In this document: piece after piece, positions 44,100-53,000 of the stretch | Numbering within the stretch: position 1 is the first letter of the stretch | How the letters are laid out: each line of letters starts with the position of its first letter | NCBI RefSeq assembly: GCF_022760855.1 | Contig: NZ_JAKTNR010000007.1 | Coordinates: forward strand, 59,647 to 123,646 | DNA from: Thermus albus | Lineage (GTDB): Bacteria; Deinococcota; Deinococci; Deinococcales; Thermaceae | Length of the DNA stretch: 64,000 bases | Direction of reading: 5' to 3' | Notes under the pieces: model-generated | Told to the model about the DNA's origin: nothing | What the model saw: only the letters and a program-made list of their open reading frames with translations | The model's database searches: none | Position numbers and translations under genes: made by a program

Positions 44100-44888
44100 T
44101 TAGGCCAGCTCCTCCTTGGGTACCTCCAGCGTCTTCCCCTCTTCCAGCAAAACCTCCACCGTCCCCTTCAAGGGATTCACCTTCTGCACCTTCCCGCAGA
44201 CTCCGGCCTTGGTGCAGACCCGGGCATTTTTGCGGGGAAGTTCCGCCAGAAGCTCCTGGTATACCGGGTGCTCATAGGCCAGGCAGCAAAGGAGCCGGCC
44301 GCAGGGGCCGGAGATCTTCTCCGGGCTTAGGGGAAGCCCCTGGTCGCGGGCCAGTTTGATGGACACCTGGGCAAAGCCCTGGAGCCAGGTGGAGCAGCAA
44401 CTCTCCATCCCACAAGCCCCCAAGGTTCCCAGATAGGCGGCCTCCTCCCGGGGGCCCTCCGCCAGGAATTCCACCCGGGCCCCAAAGCGTTCGGCAAGCT
44501 CCCGGGTAAAGCGCCGGAGGTTGACCCGCTCCTCCGCAGCGTAGTGCACGGAAAGGTGGCGGCCGTCCAGGGTGAAGTCGCACCCCAGCACCTTAGCCCT
44601 CACCCCCTCTTCCTGAAGACGGGCCCGCAGGTAAAAGGCCGCCTCCTCCGCCTTGGCCCGAAGCCTCGAGGCCACATCCAGATCCTCCTTGGTGGCCAGG
44701 CGCACCACCTCCCCCGCCTCCTTCTCCTTGCGGGGCGGGGTGCGCACCTTTCCCACCTCCAGTCCCCGGCTGGTGCGCACCACCACATAGGCCTCGAGGG
44801 GTGGCGGTTCCCCCCAGAAGCGGAAATAGCGCAGGACAGGGGTGCGGGCCCGGCGCAAGTCGGCGTGCAAGCGAACGCCCACGGTCAT
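44100..44888 (-). CDS. ricT: PSP1-domain regulatory iron-sulfur protein YaaT/RicT
   Basis: 262 residues. PSP1 domain with the cysteine set GACGMESCCSTWL and GPCGRLLCCLAYE. In Bacillus subtilis the homologue YaaT (RicT) works with YlbF and YmcA in an Fe-S complex that affects RNA processing and development. The C-terminal KNARVCTKAGVCGKVQKVNPLKG adds two more cysteines and a KOW-like fold. It directly follows holB with a four-base overlap, the same order as holB-yaaT in Bacillus. Confidence 0.92.
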   Translation of the reverse strand: MTVGVRLHADLRRARTPVLRYFRFWGEPPPLEAYVVVRTSRGLEVGKVRTPPRKEKEAGEVVRLATKEDLDVASRLRAKAEEAAFYLRARLQEEGVRAKVLGCDFTLDGRHLSVHYAAEERVNLRRFTRELAERFGARVEFLAEGPREEAAYLGTLGACGMESCCSTWLQGFAQVSIKLARDQGLPLSPEKISGPCGRLLCCLAYEHPVYQELLAELPRKNARVCTKAGVCGKVQKVNPLKGTVEVLLEEGKTLEVPKEELA

Positions 44889-45694
44889 GTTTCCAAGTCT
44901 AAGGCCAAGCGGGCCAGGACCAGGTCCGGGCTCACATAGCGCTCCAAGGCTTCCCGGGCCGCCTCTAGGGCCAAAAGCGCCCGGGGCGAGTGGCGAAAAG
45001 CGGTGTAGAGGGCGAAGAATCCCTCCTCTTCTTCTAGAAGCTCCTTAAGGAGGGCCACCTTTACCAAAGGCGGCCTGCGCCCCACCTCCTTGGCCTTTTC
45101 CATCCGGGCCCGGAAGGCCGGGAGGTCTGCCAGCGCCCGCAAAAGACGGCCCGGGGCCCCAGCGGCGTAGGCCAGCAGCTCGGGATCCTGGGTCAAGGGG
45201 TAAAGCTTCTCCGCGGGAACCGGAGGGAAGGCCACCTCCAGGACCCGGCTGGCCAGGGTGGGAAGAAGGGTGGCGCGGCCTGGGGCGATGAGGACGATGC
45301 GCCCGTAGGAAGGAGGTTCTTCCAGAAGCTTCAACAGGGCGTTGGCCGCAGCCTCGGTGAGGAGGTGGGCCGAGTCCAGGATGGCCACCTTGACCCGCTC
45401 CCGGGGATGGGTGGCAAACCAGGCAAAAAGGGGTTCCACCTCCTCGAGGCGGATCTCCCCCTGCCCCTTCAGGCCCCGCTCCTTGGGGCCGATCTCCAGG
45501 AGGTCGGGGTGCTCCCCCAGGGCAGGGGGGGGAAACCCCCGGTTGAGCCCCCAGGCATACCAACGGGCCACCCGGCGCCTCCCCACCCCTTCCGGACCCG
45601 AGAAGAGCAAGGTGGAGGCCCCAAGCCGGGGCAACAGCTCCAAAACGGCCTCGTGGCCGATTATTCCCCAAGGGTCAGCCGGGTGTAGAGCCAT
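44885..45694 (-). CDS. holB: DNA polymerase III delta-prime subunit
   Basis: 269 residues. Clamp-loader subunit. MALHPADPWGIIGHEAVLELL starts the AAA+ domain; the P-loop is GPEGVGRRRVA, without the catalytic lysine as expected for delta-prime; then LDSAHLLTEAAANALLKLLEEPP (sensor region, SRC-equivalent lost). The open frame extends further upstream inside the phosphoesterase gene, but ATG 45694 gives the Thermus-like N-terminus. The overlap with the upstream gene is 34 bases. Confidence 0.93.
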   Translation of the reverse strand: MALHPADPWGIIGHEAVLELLPRLGASTLLFSGPEGVGRRRVARWYAWGLNRGFPPPALGEHPDLLEIGPKERGLKGQGEIRLEEVEPLFAWFATHPRERVKVAILDSAHLLTEAAANALLKLLEEPPSYGRIVLIAPGRATLLPTLASRVLEVAFPPVPAEKLYPLTQDPELLAYAAGAPGRLLRALADLPAFRARMEKAKEVGRRPPLVKVALLKELLEEEEGFFALYTAFRHSPRALLALEAAREALERYVSPDLVLARLALDLET

Positions 45695-46383
45695 GGGGGA
45701 AAGCCTTCCTCCGCCAGGCGGTGGGCCACTGCCTCCAGGTCGTAATCCACCCGGAAAAAGGAGATCCGGTCCCCTTCCCACAGGGCAAAGGCCGCCCCCG
45801 GCGCATGGTCACGGGGTTGGCCCACGGAACCCGGATTCACCAAGGCCCGCACCGTGGGGGGCAGGAGGAGCTCCCCTCCCTGGGTGAAGCGCTGGTAGCG
45901 CACCCAGGGGCGGGGTCCGGAAAGCTCCAAGAAAGCTCCCGCCAGATGGGTGTGCCCGTGAAAGGTGAGGCGGTGCTCGGTACAGGCGAAGGCCTGGCGG
46001 GCCAGTTCCAGCTCATCCAGGTACTCCAGGGGGTCACAGGGGCTGCCGTGCACCAAAAACGCCCCATCCACCTCTTTCTGCCAGGGCCAGGAGGCGAGGA
46101 AATCCAGGTGCCTTTGGGAAAGCCTCTTCCGTTGCCAGGCCAGGATCTCCAGGATCACCCCCTCCTTTGGCAGGCGGTCCAAGGCTAGAAGCCAGGCGTC
46201 ATGGTTGCCCAGAACGCACTGGGCCTCCACCTCCATGAGCCAGTCCAACACCCGGTCCCCATCCGGGTAGTAGCCCACGGCATCCCCCAGGAAAAGCACC
46301 CGGTCAAAGGGGGGTGCGGCCTCCAGCACGGCCTCCAGGGCGGGCCAGTTGCCGTGGATGTCGGAGAGGACCAGGTAACGCAC
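45661..46383 (-). CDS. Metallophosphoesterase (YfcE/MJ0936-like)
   Basis: 240 residues. Calcineurin-like phosphoesterase: SDIHGNWPAL, FLGDAVGYYP, LGNHDAW, LVHGSP, FHGHTH and NPGSVGQPRD supply the complete two-metal site. It acts on phosphodiesters or phosphomonoesters; substrate unknown. GTG start with TATTCT exactly 7 bases upstream on the minus strand (46391-46396); this box overlaps the opposite-facing TAGAAT box of the next gene. Confidence 0.9.
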   Translation of the reverse strand: MRYLVLSDIHGNWPALEAVLEAAPPFDRVLFLGDAVGYYPDGDRVLDWLMEVEAQCVLGNHDAWLLALDRLPKEGVILEILAWQRKRLSQRHLDFLASWPWQKEVDGAFLVHGSPCDPLEYLDELELARQAFACTEHRLTFHGHTHLAGAFLELSGPRPWVRYQRFTQGGELLLPPTVRALVNPGSVGQPRDHAPGAAFALWEGDRISFFRVDYDLEAVAHRLAEEGFPPWLYTRLTLGE

Positions 46384-46398
46384 GGCCTTTAGAATACC

Positions 46399-47031
46399 AT
46401 GAGGGCTATGGTTTCCTCACTGCTGGAACAGCTTTCTGCGGACCTCGAGGTCCTCTCGGAACACGTGAGGGCGGGCTTGGACGAGTTCGGTACCCTCTAC
46501 TGTTACCTGGAAGGTGCCCGGGGAGGAAAGACCTACCTCCTCCACGCCCCCTACGAAGAGGCCCTGGCCGTGCTACGGGCCCTAAACGGCCTCCGCTTTC
46601 GGGGGCGGATTCTTCTCGCCCTGGACCCCTCCCCCCTTTCCCCCACCCTGGAAGGCCTCCCCCTTACCGGCCCCACCCGGGCTCCCCTGGCCCACCTTCT
46701 GGAAAGAACCCGCCCCGACCGCCTCCTCTTGGCCTTTCCCGGAGAGGGCCTAGGCCAGAGCTTCCCCGGAGCCAAGGAAACCGCCGAGGGCTGGCTACTC
46801 CTGGAAGCCGAAGGGGAACCCCTGACCCTCCAGGTGGCAGCCCCCACGGGCCTCCTCTACCGGGAGGTGCGGGCCTATGCCCCTTGGGAAAGCCCCTCTC
46901 TTCCCCTGAACCTACCCATAAGCCCAGGGCCCTATTGGGGAAGCGTGGGTTTAGCCTTGGGGATTCCCACCTACGGGGTGGGTCTGGTAAACTTACGGGC
47001 AAGCCTGGAGGCGCTCTTCAGCCTCTGGTAA
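46399..47031 (+). CDS. Hypothetical protein
   Basis: 210 residues, family not recognised. Mixed alpha/beta composition: an N-terminal helix (SLLEQLSADLEVLSEHVRAGLDEFG), then alternating strands (GTLYCYLEGARGGKTYLLHAP, GRILLALDPSP) and proline-rich turns. No signal peptide or membrane segment. ATG at 46399 lies only 3 bases from the TAGAAT box; ATG at 46408 is more likely if that box is used. Confidence 0.55.
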   Translation: MRAMVSSLLEQLSADLEVLSEHVRAGLDEFGTLYCYLEGARGGKTYLLHAPYEEALAVLRALNGLRFRGRILLALDPSPLSPTLEGLPLTGPTRAPLAHLLERTRPDRLLLAFPGEGLGQSFPGAKETAEGWLLLEAEGEPLTLQVAAPTGLLYREVRAYAPWESPSLPLNLPISPGPYWGSVGLALGIPTYGVGLVNLRASLEALFSLW

Positions 47032-47044
47032 CGGGAGGGAGAAT

Positions 47045-47245
47045 ATGGTGTATATCGTGCTGTTTGCCATGGGAGCGGCCTTGGTTACCCTGCTCTTCTA
47101 CCTGATCCTAAATCCCCGCATCCTGACCACCGAAGGGGAAACCTTTGACCTCCGCTTCATCCTTTTCATGCTGATGCTCATCATCCTGGCTGCCAGCACC
47201 GTGGCGGTGATGCTGGTCCTGGGCAAGATGCACCACCTGCTCTAG
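47045..47245 (+). CDS. Small two-helix membrane protein
   Basis: 66 residues with two membrane segments (YIVLFAMGAALVTLLFYLIL and FILFMLMLIILAASTVAVML) joined by a short loop, and a C-terminus KMHHLL. GGGAGGGAGAAT precedes the ATG. Role unknown; it follows the 46399 gene by 13 bases and is probably co-transcribed. Confidence 0.65.
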   Translation: MVYIVLFAMGAALVTLLFYLILNPRILTTEGETFDLRFILFMLMLIILAASTVAVMLVLGKMHHLL

Positions 47246-47252
47246 CCTGGCC

Positions 47253-47268
47253 AGGGGCTTAAGCCCCT
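47253..47268 (+). terminator. Possible short terminator
   Basis: AGGGGC-TTAA-GCCCCT hairpin just after the small membrane protein gene. Stem of only 6 bp, followed by TCC. The rest of 47246-47380 holds no gene that I can support. Confidence 0.35.
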
Positions 47269-47380
47269 TCCACCTCCCAGCCCCGTCCGGGGGGATGCCA
47301 TCCGTTCGTGCAGAGGCTCGCTAGACCCCGGCCCATCGGGGCTCCATGCCTAGCAGGTAGAAGTCCCAAGGAGGCCAGGG

Positions 47381-47797
47381 CTAGGAAACGGGTAGGGGCT
47401 TATCCTGGGCCAGGCCCTTAAGGTACTGCAGGTCCCTCTCCAGGGCCTTCCGGGTGGCCTCGAGGATAGGAGCAAACTCCGGTGGAAACTCCTGGGCCAG
47501 ATGGGCCACGCAAACCAAAAGCCCCTCCACCATAGCCTTCTCCTGCTCCCGCCGGCGCTTGCCCCCGCGCAGGGCACTGTAGGCCAGGTGCTCTAACCGC
47601 CGCACCACACACGCCCGCGGCTCTCCCCCAACCCCCGCGCAGGGCAGCTCCTTGGCCCCTCGGCAAGCGGCATAAGCCTTAGAGTAAAGGGGAGCCAGCT
47701 CAGGGTGCCCTAAAAGGGCCGGCCCCAAGGGGCCCGCATGGGCCGCCGCCAAGCGGAGATAGGCCGCGTGGCGAGCCCGGCGAATCTCCACCTCCAT
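47381..47797 (-). CDS. Hypothetical helical protein
   Basis: 138 residues, not recognised. All-helical pattern with four cysteines (AACRGAK, LPCAGVGG, ACVVRRL, LVCVAHL). TAAAAT (47804-47809, minus strand) lies 6 bases before the ATG, supporting a real leaderless gene. Confidence 0.55.
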   Translation of the reverse strand: MEVEIRRARHAAYLRLAAAHAGPLGPALLGHPELAPLYSKAYAACRGAKELPCAGVGGEPRACVVRRLEHLAYSALRGGKRRREQEKAMVEGLLVCVAHLAQEFPPEFAPILEATRKALERDLQYLKGLAQDKPLPVS

Positions 47798-47919
47798 GCT
47801 TGCATTTTAGGCAACGGCTCCCGGGACAAATGCCCCGACTCTTGGGAGCCTGGTGGGCTGTCCCAAAGTCCCACTCTGGGCCCTAGGCTGGCCAAGCCTC
47901 CTTTCCCCTCCTGGGACCA

Positions 47920-48879
47920 TCAGGAAGGAAGCCGAAACGGGCTTCTCAATCCCGCCAAGGCAACGGACCTCGCCTCCTCAGGGGCCCAGGAGAGGGCCAA
48001 AACCCCCCGGTAGGCCCTCAAGGCCCGTTCCCTTTCCCCCGCCAGGTCCAGGAGTTGGCCGAAACGCGCCAACACGTAGCCCGGAAGATACCCGGGGTGC
48101 TGGAAGTCCATGCGGAAGACCTCCTCCATGAGGGCCAGGGCCTCCCGCCACTCCCCCGCTGCCAGGTAGATCTGGGCCGCCAGGTAAAGGGCCTCAGGAC
48201 TTCCAATCTGGAAAAGCCCCTCCAGAAGCCCTACCCAGTCGTCCCCTTCCTTAAGCTGCCAGGCCCGATCCAAAAGGGCCCTTTGGCGCTCGGCCTCCGT
48301 GGGCTCATGGACCTTGGGCAAGGCCAAGGGCAAGCGCTCCGAAAGGAAAAGGTAGTCCAGAAGCTCGGCTACCACCGCCCCCTCCTTGCCCTTTAGGGCC
48401 TTCACCACCCCCTCCATCCGCCTGGCCCGAAACCCCGTGGCTGGCCCTTCCCCAAAAGCCTGAACGAAACCCCCATACACCTGGCGTAAGCGGGAGAGGA
48501 AGCCCTCGGAGCCTAGGTCCTCTGGGGTAAGGGGAAGCCTAAGTAGCTGCAAAAGCTCCTGGTCAAAACCCCGCATCCTCTCCAGATGGGGCTTGCCCAA
48601 GGGATGCTGGGCCAGGGCCTGGCGGAAAGCCTCGGCCTCCCCTTTGAGGTGCGCCTCCTCGTCCAGGGCCACCACCGGGATTCCCCTTTCCTCCGCCCAA
48701 GGCAGGAGATGGAAAAGAAGCGGGTCTTCCTCCCGCCAAAGGCCCCCTTCCAGTTCCACCTCTGAGTGGGAGGCCAGGTACACAACCTTGGGGCGGGCCT
48801 CCTCCAAAAGGGCCAAAACGGTGGCGGCGTTGTAGCGTGGATGCAGGATGTGGAAGGGCCCAAGAGAAGGAAGCAGCAT
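47920..48879 (-). CDS. Hypothetical protein with TPR-like C-terminus
   Basis: 319 residues. The N-terminal part (LLPSLGPFHILHPRYNAATVLALLEEARPKVVYLASHSEVE) looks alpha/beta, and the C-terminal 110 residues (SPEALYLAAQIYLAAGEWREALALMEEVFRMD) look like tetratricopeptide-type helix pairs. No function is known to me. TAAGAT (48887-48892, minus strand) lies exactly 7 bases before the ATG at 48879, so this start is chosen over the one at 48888. The 5' end overlaps the divergent MFS gene. Confidence 0.6.
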   Translation of the reverse strand: MLLPSLGPFHILHPRYNAATVLALLEEARPKVVYLASHSEVELEGGLWREEDPLLFHLLPWAEERGIPVVALDEEAHLKGEAEAFRQALAQHPLGKPHLERMRGFDQELLQLLRLPLTPEDLGSEGFLSRLRQVYGGFVQAFGEGPATGFRARRMEGVVKALKGKEGAVVAELLDYLFLSERLPLALPKVHEPTEAERQRALLDRAWQLKEGDDWVGLLEGLFQIGSPEALYLAAQIYLAAGEWREALALMEEVFRMDFQHPGYLPGYVLARFGQLLDLAGERERALRAYRGVLALSWAPEEARSVALAGLRSPFRLPS

Positions 48880-50068
48880 CCTTACCATCTTAGACCTTAG
48901 GGAAAGGAACTACCGCCTAGCGGTGCTCAACGGCTGGTCGGTGTGGCTGGGGGATACCCTTTTAAACCCCAACATCGTTCTCACCAGCTTCGCCGCCAAG
49001 CTGGGGGCCCCGGGAGCCTTGATCGGCCTTCTGCCCGCCTTGCTCCAGGCGGGGGGCATGATCCCCCAGGCCTTTTTGGCCTCCTACGTGGCCCGGTTTC
49101 CCCGGAAAATCCTCCTGTACCGGCGGGTTGCTGCCCTAAGGCTTTCCGGAGTACTTCTCATGGCCTTGTCCGCCTTCTCCCTGGGGAGCTGGCCTGGCCT
49201 GCTCCTAACGGGCTTCCTCCTCGGGCTTCTCTTGAACGCCCTTTTCACTGGGGTTTCCAGCCTTCCCTTCTGGGAGGTGGTGGCCAAGACCACCCCCAAG
49301 GAGCGCCGGGCCCACCTCTTTTCCGCCCGGAACCTGGTGGGAGGGCTCCTGGCCTTCCTGGCGGGGTTTGGGGTGCGGGAAATCCTGGCCCTTCCCCTCC
49401 CCTTTCCCCTGCCCTACGCCCTCCTCTTCGCCCTAGGAGCCTTGGCCTTCGGCCTGGGGTGGTACCTCTTTGGCCTCACGGAGGAACCCGAGGAACCCCC
49501 CAGGACCCATAAGCTTGACCTTTGGCTCCCCCTGCAAAAACCCGGCTTCCGCCGCTACCTACGGGTGCGCATTCTCCTGGGCCTAGCCGGTATGGCCGAG
49601 CCCTTCTATGCGGTGTACGCCGTGCGGGCTTTGGGCCAAGGGAAGGAGCTTGGGCTTTACCTCTCCCTTTATGCCCTCTCCTTCACCCTTTCCAACCTGC
49701 TTTGGGCCAAGCTGGGAAAGCGTAGCTCCAAGGGGGTGCTTCAGGCTGGGTCGTTCCTAGCCCTTTTCGCTCCCCTTCTGGCCCTTCTCCTGCCTCCCCC
49801 CTTTTTTGGCCTGGTCTTTCTGCTGCAAGGAGCCTACTTGGCCGCCTTGGGCCTTGCCACCACCACCTACCTTCTAAACCTGGCCCCCCCGGAGGAACGC
49901 AGCGCCCATATCGGCCTCGCCAACACCGTGGCCGGGCTCTTTGCCTTCTCTACCGTGCTGGGAGGATGGCTATCGGACCGGTTGGGCTTTCCCACCCTCT
50001 TCCTCCTGGCGGCCTTCTTCTACGCCTGGGCCCTTTATGCGGGCAGGAAGTTGCCGCAAGAGGGATAA
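48848..50068 (+). CDS. MFS transporter
   Basis: 406 residues, about 12 membrane segments. The middle loop (GLTEEPEEPPRTHKLDLWLPLQKPGF) separates two six-helix halves. Conserved MFS pattern GWLSDRLGFPTLF near the end. The substrate is unknown. The ATG at 48848 makes the gene overlap the divergent gene by 32 bases; conserved sequence begins about residue 15 (LDLRERNYRLAVLNG), so a non-standard start further down is possible. Confidence 0.8.
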   Translation: MWKGPREGSSILTILDLRERNYRLAVLNGWSVWLGDTLLNPNIVLTSFAAKLGAPGALIGLLPALLQAGGMIPQAFLASYVARFPRKILLYRRVAALRLSGVLLMALSAFSLGSWPGLLLTGFLLGLLLNALFTGVSSLPFWEVVAKTTPKERRAHLFSARNLVGGLLAFLAGFGVREILALPLPFPLPYALLFALGALAFGLGWYLFGLTEEPEEPPRTHKLDLWLPLQKPGFRRYLRVRILLGLAGMAEPFYAVYAVRALGQGKELGLYLSLYALSFTLSNLLWAKLGKRSSKGVLQAGSFLALFAPLLALLLPPPFFGLVFLLQGAYLAALGLATTTYLLNLAPPEERSAHIGLANTVAGLFAFSTVLGGWLSDRLGFPTLFLLAAFFYAWALYAGRKLPQEG

Positions 50069-50221
50069 GGCCTCACCCCCAGCTGGAAGACCGCCTTCCA
50101 GGCCCCCTAGGGACCAGGGGCTTCCCCTAGCGCGCGGGAAAGGTTTTCGCCGGCCTACCCCAGGGCCTCAAAGGGGGTTCGGGCCTAAGCTGGGCCGGTC
50201 CCAACCGGCCACCGGGCTGTG

Positions 50222-50227
50222 TATAGT
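50222..50227 (+). promoter_or_regulatory. -10 box of thrS
   Basis: TATAGT ending 7 bases before the ATG at 50235. The 165 bases between the MFS gene and thrS contain a hairpin GGCCGGT-CCCA-ACCGGCC just upstream, but no T-box features. Confidence 0.65.
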
Positions 50228-50234
50228 AGGGTCC

Positions 50235-52214
50235 ATGGTGGTCTACCTACCGGATGGAAAGGCCCTCGAGGTGGAGGAGGGCGCCACCGCCTGGGACGTG
50301 GCCCGGGCCATAGGCCCGGGGCTGGCCAAGGCCGCCGTGGGCGCCTTGGTGAACGGGGAGCTTTACGACCTCCTCAAGCCCCTTCCCCCGGGGGCCCAGG
50401 TCAAGATCCTCACCGAGAAGGACCCCGAGTACCAGCTCCTCTTCCGCCACACCCTGGCCCACGTGCTGGCCCAGGCGGTGAAGGAGTTCTTTGCCGAAAA
50501 GGGCTACGATCCGGAAAGCGTGAAGCTAGGGGTGGGGCCGGTGATAGAAAAGGGCTTCTACTACGACATAGACGCCCCCGAGCCCATCTCCGAGGAAGAC
50601 CTCCCCGCCATAGAGGAAAGGATGCGGGCCATCATCGCCAAAGACCTCCCCTTGCGCCGCTACGTGTTGCCCCGGGAGGTGGCCCTTTCCCGCTACCAGG
50701 GCCAGGACCCCTACAAGACCGAGCTCATCCTGGACCTGCCCGAGGAGGAGGAGATCAGCTTCTACCAGCAGGGGGACGAGACTTACGGCTTCACCGACCT
50801 CTGCCGCGGGCCCCATGTGCCCTCCACGGGCCGCATCCCTCCCCATTTCAAGCTCACCCACGTGGCCGGGGCCTACTGGCGGGGGGACGAAACCAGGCCC
50901 ATGCTGCAACGGGTCTACGGGGTGGCCTTCCGCACTGCGGAGGAGCTCAAAGAGTACCTCTGGCAACTGGAGGAGGCCAAGAAGCGGGACCACCGCCGCT
51001 TGGGACGGGAGCTGGAACTATTCCTCATAGACCCCATGGTGGGGAAGGGTCTGGTGCTATGGCTTCCCAAGGGCAACGTGATCCGCGAGGAACTGGTTGC
51101 CTTTATGCGGGAGGAGCAGGTAAAGCGGGGCTACCAGCTGGTCACCACCCCCCATATCGGGAGCCTCGAGCTCTACCGGACCAGCGGCCACTACCCCTAC
51201 TATGCGGAAAGCCAGTTCCCTCCCATCAGCTTTAAGGAGCGGGGCGAGGAGGAGGAGTACCTCCTGAAGCCCATGAACTGCCCCCACCATATCCGCATCT
51301 ATGCCTTTAAGAAGCGCTCCTACCGGGAGCTTCCCCTAAGGCTTGCCGAGTTCGGCACCGTCTACCGCTACGAGAAGGCGGGGGAGCTTCTGGGCCTCAC
51401 GCGGGTTCGGGGCTTCACCCAGGACGACGCCCATCTCTTCTGCACCCCTGAGCAGGTGAAGGAGGAGTTCTTAGGGGTCTTGGATCTGGTGCTGAAGGTG
51501 CTTTCCACCCTGGGCCTAAAGGACTATAGAGCCCGTATCGGCACCCGGGACCCCAAAAACGAAAAGTACGTGGGCGACGAGGCCAAATGGTCCTTGGCGG
51601 AAAGGCAGATTGAGGAGGCGGCCTTGGAAGCCGGCCTTCACTACACGGTGGAGGAAGGGGATGCCGCCTTCTATGGCCCCAAGCTGGACTTCGTGGTCAA
51701 AGACGCCTTGGGCAGGGAGTGGCAGCTGGGTACCATCCAGGTGGACTACAACCTGCCCGAGCGCTTCGGCCTCACGTATGTGGGGCCGGATGGGGCCGAG
51801 CACCGCCCCGTCATGATCCACCGCGCCCCCTTCGGCTCCTTGGAGCGCTTCATCGGCATCCTGATAGAGCACTTTGCCGGGAACTTCCCCCTGTGGCTTT
51901 CCCCGGTGCAAATGGTGGTGGTCCCGGTTTCGGAAAAGCAGGAGGACTACGCCAAGGAGGTGGTCTCTAAGCTCAAAGAGGCGGGCCTCAGGGCCGAAGC
52001 CGACCTGCGCCCTGAGCGCATGCAGGCCCGCATCCGCGACGCCGAGGTGGGGAAGGTGCCCTACATCCTGGTGGTGGGGGACAAGGAAAAGGCCGAGGGC
52101 ACGGTGAGCGTCCGCAGGCGGCTTCGGGGGAACCTGGGGACCATGCCCTTGGCGGCTTTCCTCGAGGGGGCCCTCAAGGAGTACAGGGAACGCCTTTTGG
52201 AGCCAGCCTTCTGA
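50235..52214 (+). CDS. thrS: Threonyl-tRNA synthetase
   Basis: 659 residues. TGS domain (1-60), editing domain (about 61-240, with HTLAHVLAQAVKEFF and RGPHVP), class II catalytic core with zinc site MNCPHH, motif 2 RYEKAG and motif 3 HRAPFGSLERFIGILIEH, and an anticodon-binding C-terminal domain. The longer open frame upstream (to 49941) lies in the MFS gene. Its stop overlaps the PaaX-type regulator start (TGATG). Confidence 0.96.
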   Translation: MVVYLPDGKALEVEEGATAWDVARAIGPGLAKAAVGALVNGELYDLLKPLPPGAQVKILTEKDPEYQLLFRHTLAHVLAQAVKEFFAEKGYDPESVKLGVGPVIEKGFYYDIDAPEPISEEDLPAIEERMRAIIAKDLPLRRYVLPREVALSRYQGQDPYKTELILDLPEEEEISFYQQGDETYGFTDLCRGPHVPSTGRIPPHFKLTHVAGAYWRGDETRPMLQRVYGVAFRTAEELKEYLWQLEEAKKRDHRRLGRELELFLIDPMVGKGLVLWLPKGNVIREELVAFMREEQVKRGYQLVTTPHIGSLELYRTSGHYPYYAESQFPPISFKERGEEEEYLLKPMNCPHHIRIYAFKKRSYRELPLRLAEFGTVYRYEKAGELLGLTRVRGFTQDDAHLFCTPEQVKEEFLGVLDLVLKVLSTLGLKDYRARIGTRDPKNEKYVGDEAKWSLAERQIEEAALEAGLHYTVEEGDAAFYGPKLDFVVKDALGREWQLGTIQVDYNLPERFGLTYVGPDGAEHRPVMIHRAPFGSLERFIGILIEHFAGNFPLWLSPVQMVVVPVSEKQEDYAKEVVSKLKEAGLRAEADLRPERMQARIRDAEVGKVPYILVVGDKEKAEGTVSVRRRLRGNLGTMPLAAFLEGALKEYRERLLEPAF

Positions 52215-52990
52215 TGCGGGCGAGATCCACCCTTTTCACCATATTTTTGGAATATGTCTACCCGGAAAGGCGTGCCCCGGTGCGGGACCTTATCGCCATG
52301 ATGGAGGTCTTGGGCTTCTCCGAGGCTGCGGTGCGGGCGGCCCTTTCCCGGAGCGCCAAAAGGGGCTGGGTGGAGCCCCGGCGGCTGGGAAGGCTGGCCT
52401 ACTACGCCCTTTCCGACCGGGTCTACTGGCAGGTGCGCCAGGTGCGGAAACGCCTCTACGACCCCCCCAGCCCCTGGGACGGGCGTTTCCTCCTGGTCCT
52501 GCCGGAAGGTCCCAAGGAACGGGGGGAGAGGGAGCGCTTTCGGCGGGAGATGGCCCTTTTGGGCTACGGTAGCCTGCAAAGCGGGGTCTACCTGGGGGCA
52601 GGGGTGGACCCTGCCGCCACCCGGGAGCTTCTCGCCTTTTACGGGCTTTCCGCCACCCTTTTCCGGGCGGAGCACCTGGGGGCCAAGGAAGAGGTCTTGC
52701 GGGCCTTCCCCTTGGAGGAAGCTTCCGCCCACTACCAGGCCCTCTTTCCCCAAGGGGTGCCCGAAGACCCCCTTGGGGCCTTCCAGGCCCTCACCCGGTT
52801 GGTACACGAGATGCGCAAGCTCCTTTTCCTAGACCCCCTGCTGCCCCCAGAGCTTCTTCCCCCCAACTTCCCCGGCTTGGCAGCAAGGGAACGCTTCCTG
52901 GCCCTCCGGGAGGTCCTTTACCGTAGGGCCGAGCCCTTTCTTAAGGAGCTTTCCCTTCCCTTCTCAGCCCTCTCACCCCAGGCCCGGTAA
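52214..52990 (+). CDS. PaaX family transcriptional regulator
   Basis: 258 residues. N-terminal winged helix (LFTIFLEYVYPERRAPVRDLIAMMEVLGFSEAAVRAALSR) followed by the PaaX core (YYALSDRVYWQVRQVRKRLYDPP) and C-terminal domain (FLALREVLYRRAEPFL). PaaX represses phenylacetate degradation in other bacteria, responding to phenylacetyl-CoA, but no paa genes are present here. Translationally coupled to thrS, yet followed by two binding-protein genes that it might control. Confidence 0.85.
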   Translation: MRARSTLFTIFLEYVYPERRAPVRDLIAMMEVLGFSEAAVRAALSRSAKRGWVEPRRLGRLAYYALSDRVYWQVRQVRKRLYDPPSPWDGRFLLVLPEGPKERGERERFRREMALLGYGSLQSGVYLGAGVDPAATRELLAFYGLSATLFRAEHLGAKEEVLRAFPLEEASAHYQALFPQGVPEDPLGAFQALTRLVHEMRKLLFLDPLLPPELLPPNFPGLAARERFLALREVLYRRAEPFLKELSLPFSALSPQAR

Positions 52991-53000
52991 CCTTTAGGGC

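Noticed and set aside
47246..47380. tRNA or small RNA gene in the gap
   Set aside because: Several short stems are present, but no cloverleaf, no GTTCGANTC-type T-loop and no promoter were found.
50069..50234. T-box or other riboswitch before thrS
   Set aside because: No T-box sequence or specifier stem, and the TATAGT box 7 bases before the ATG implies a leaderless mRNA.
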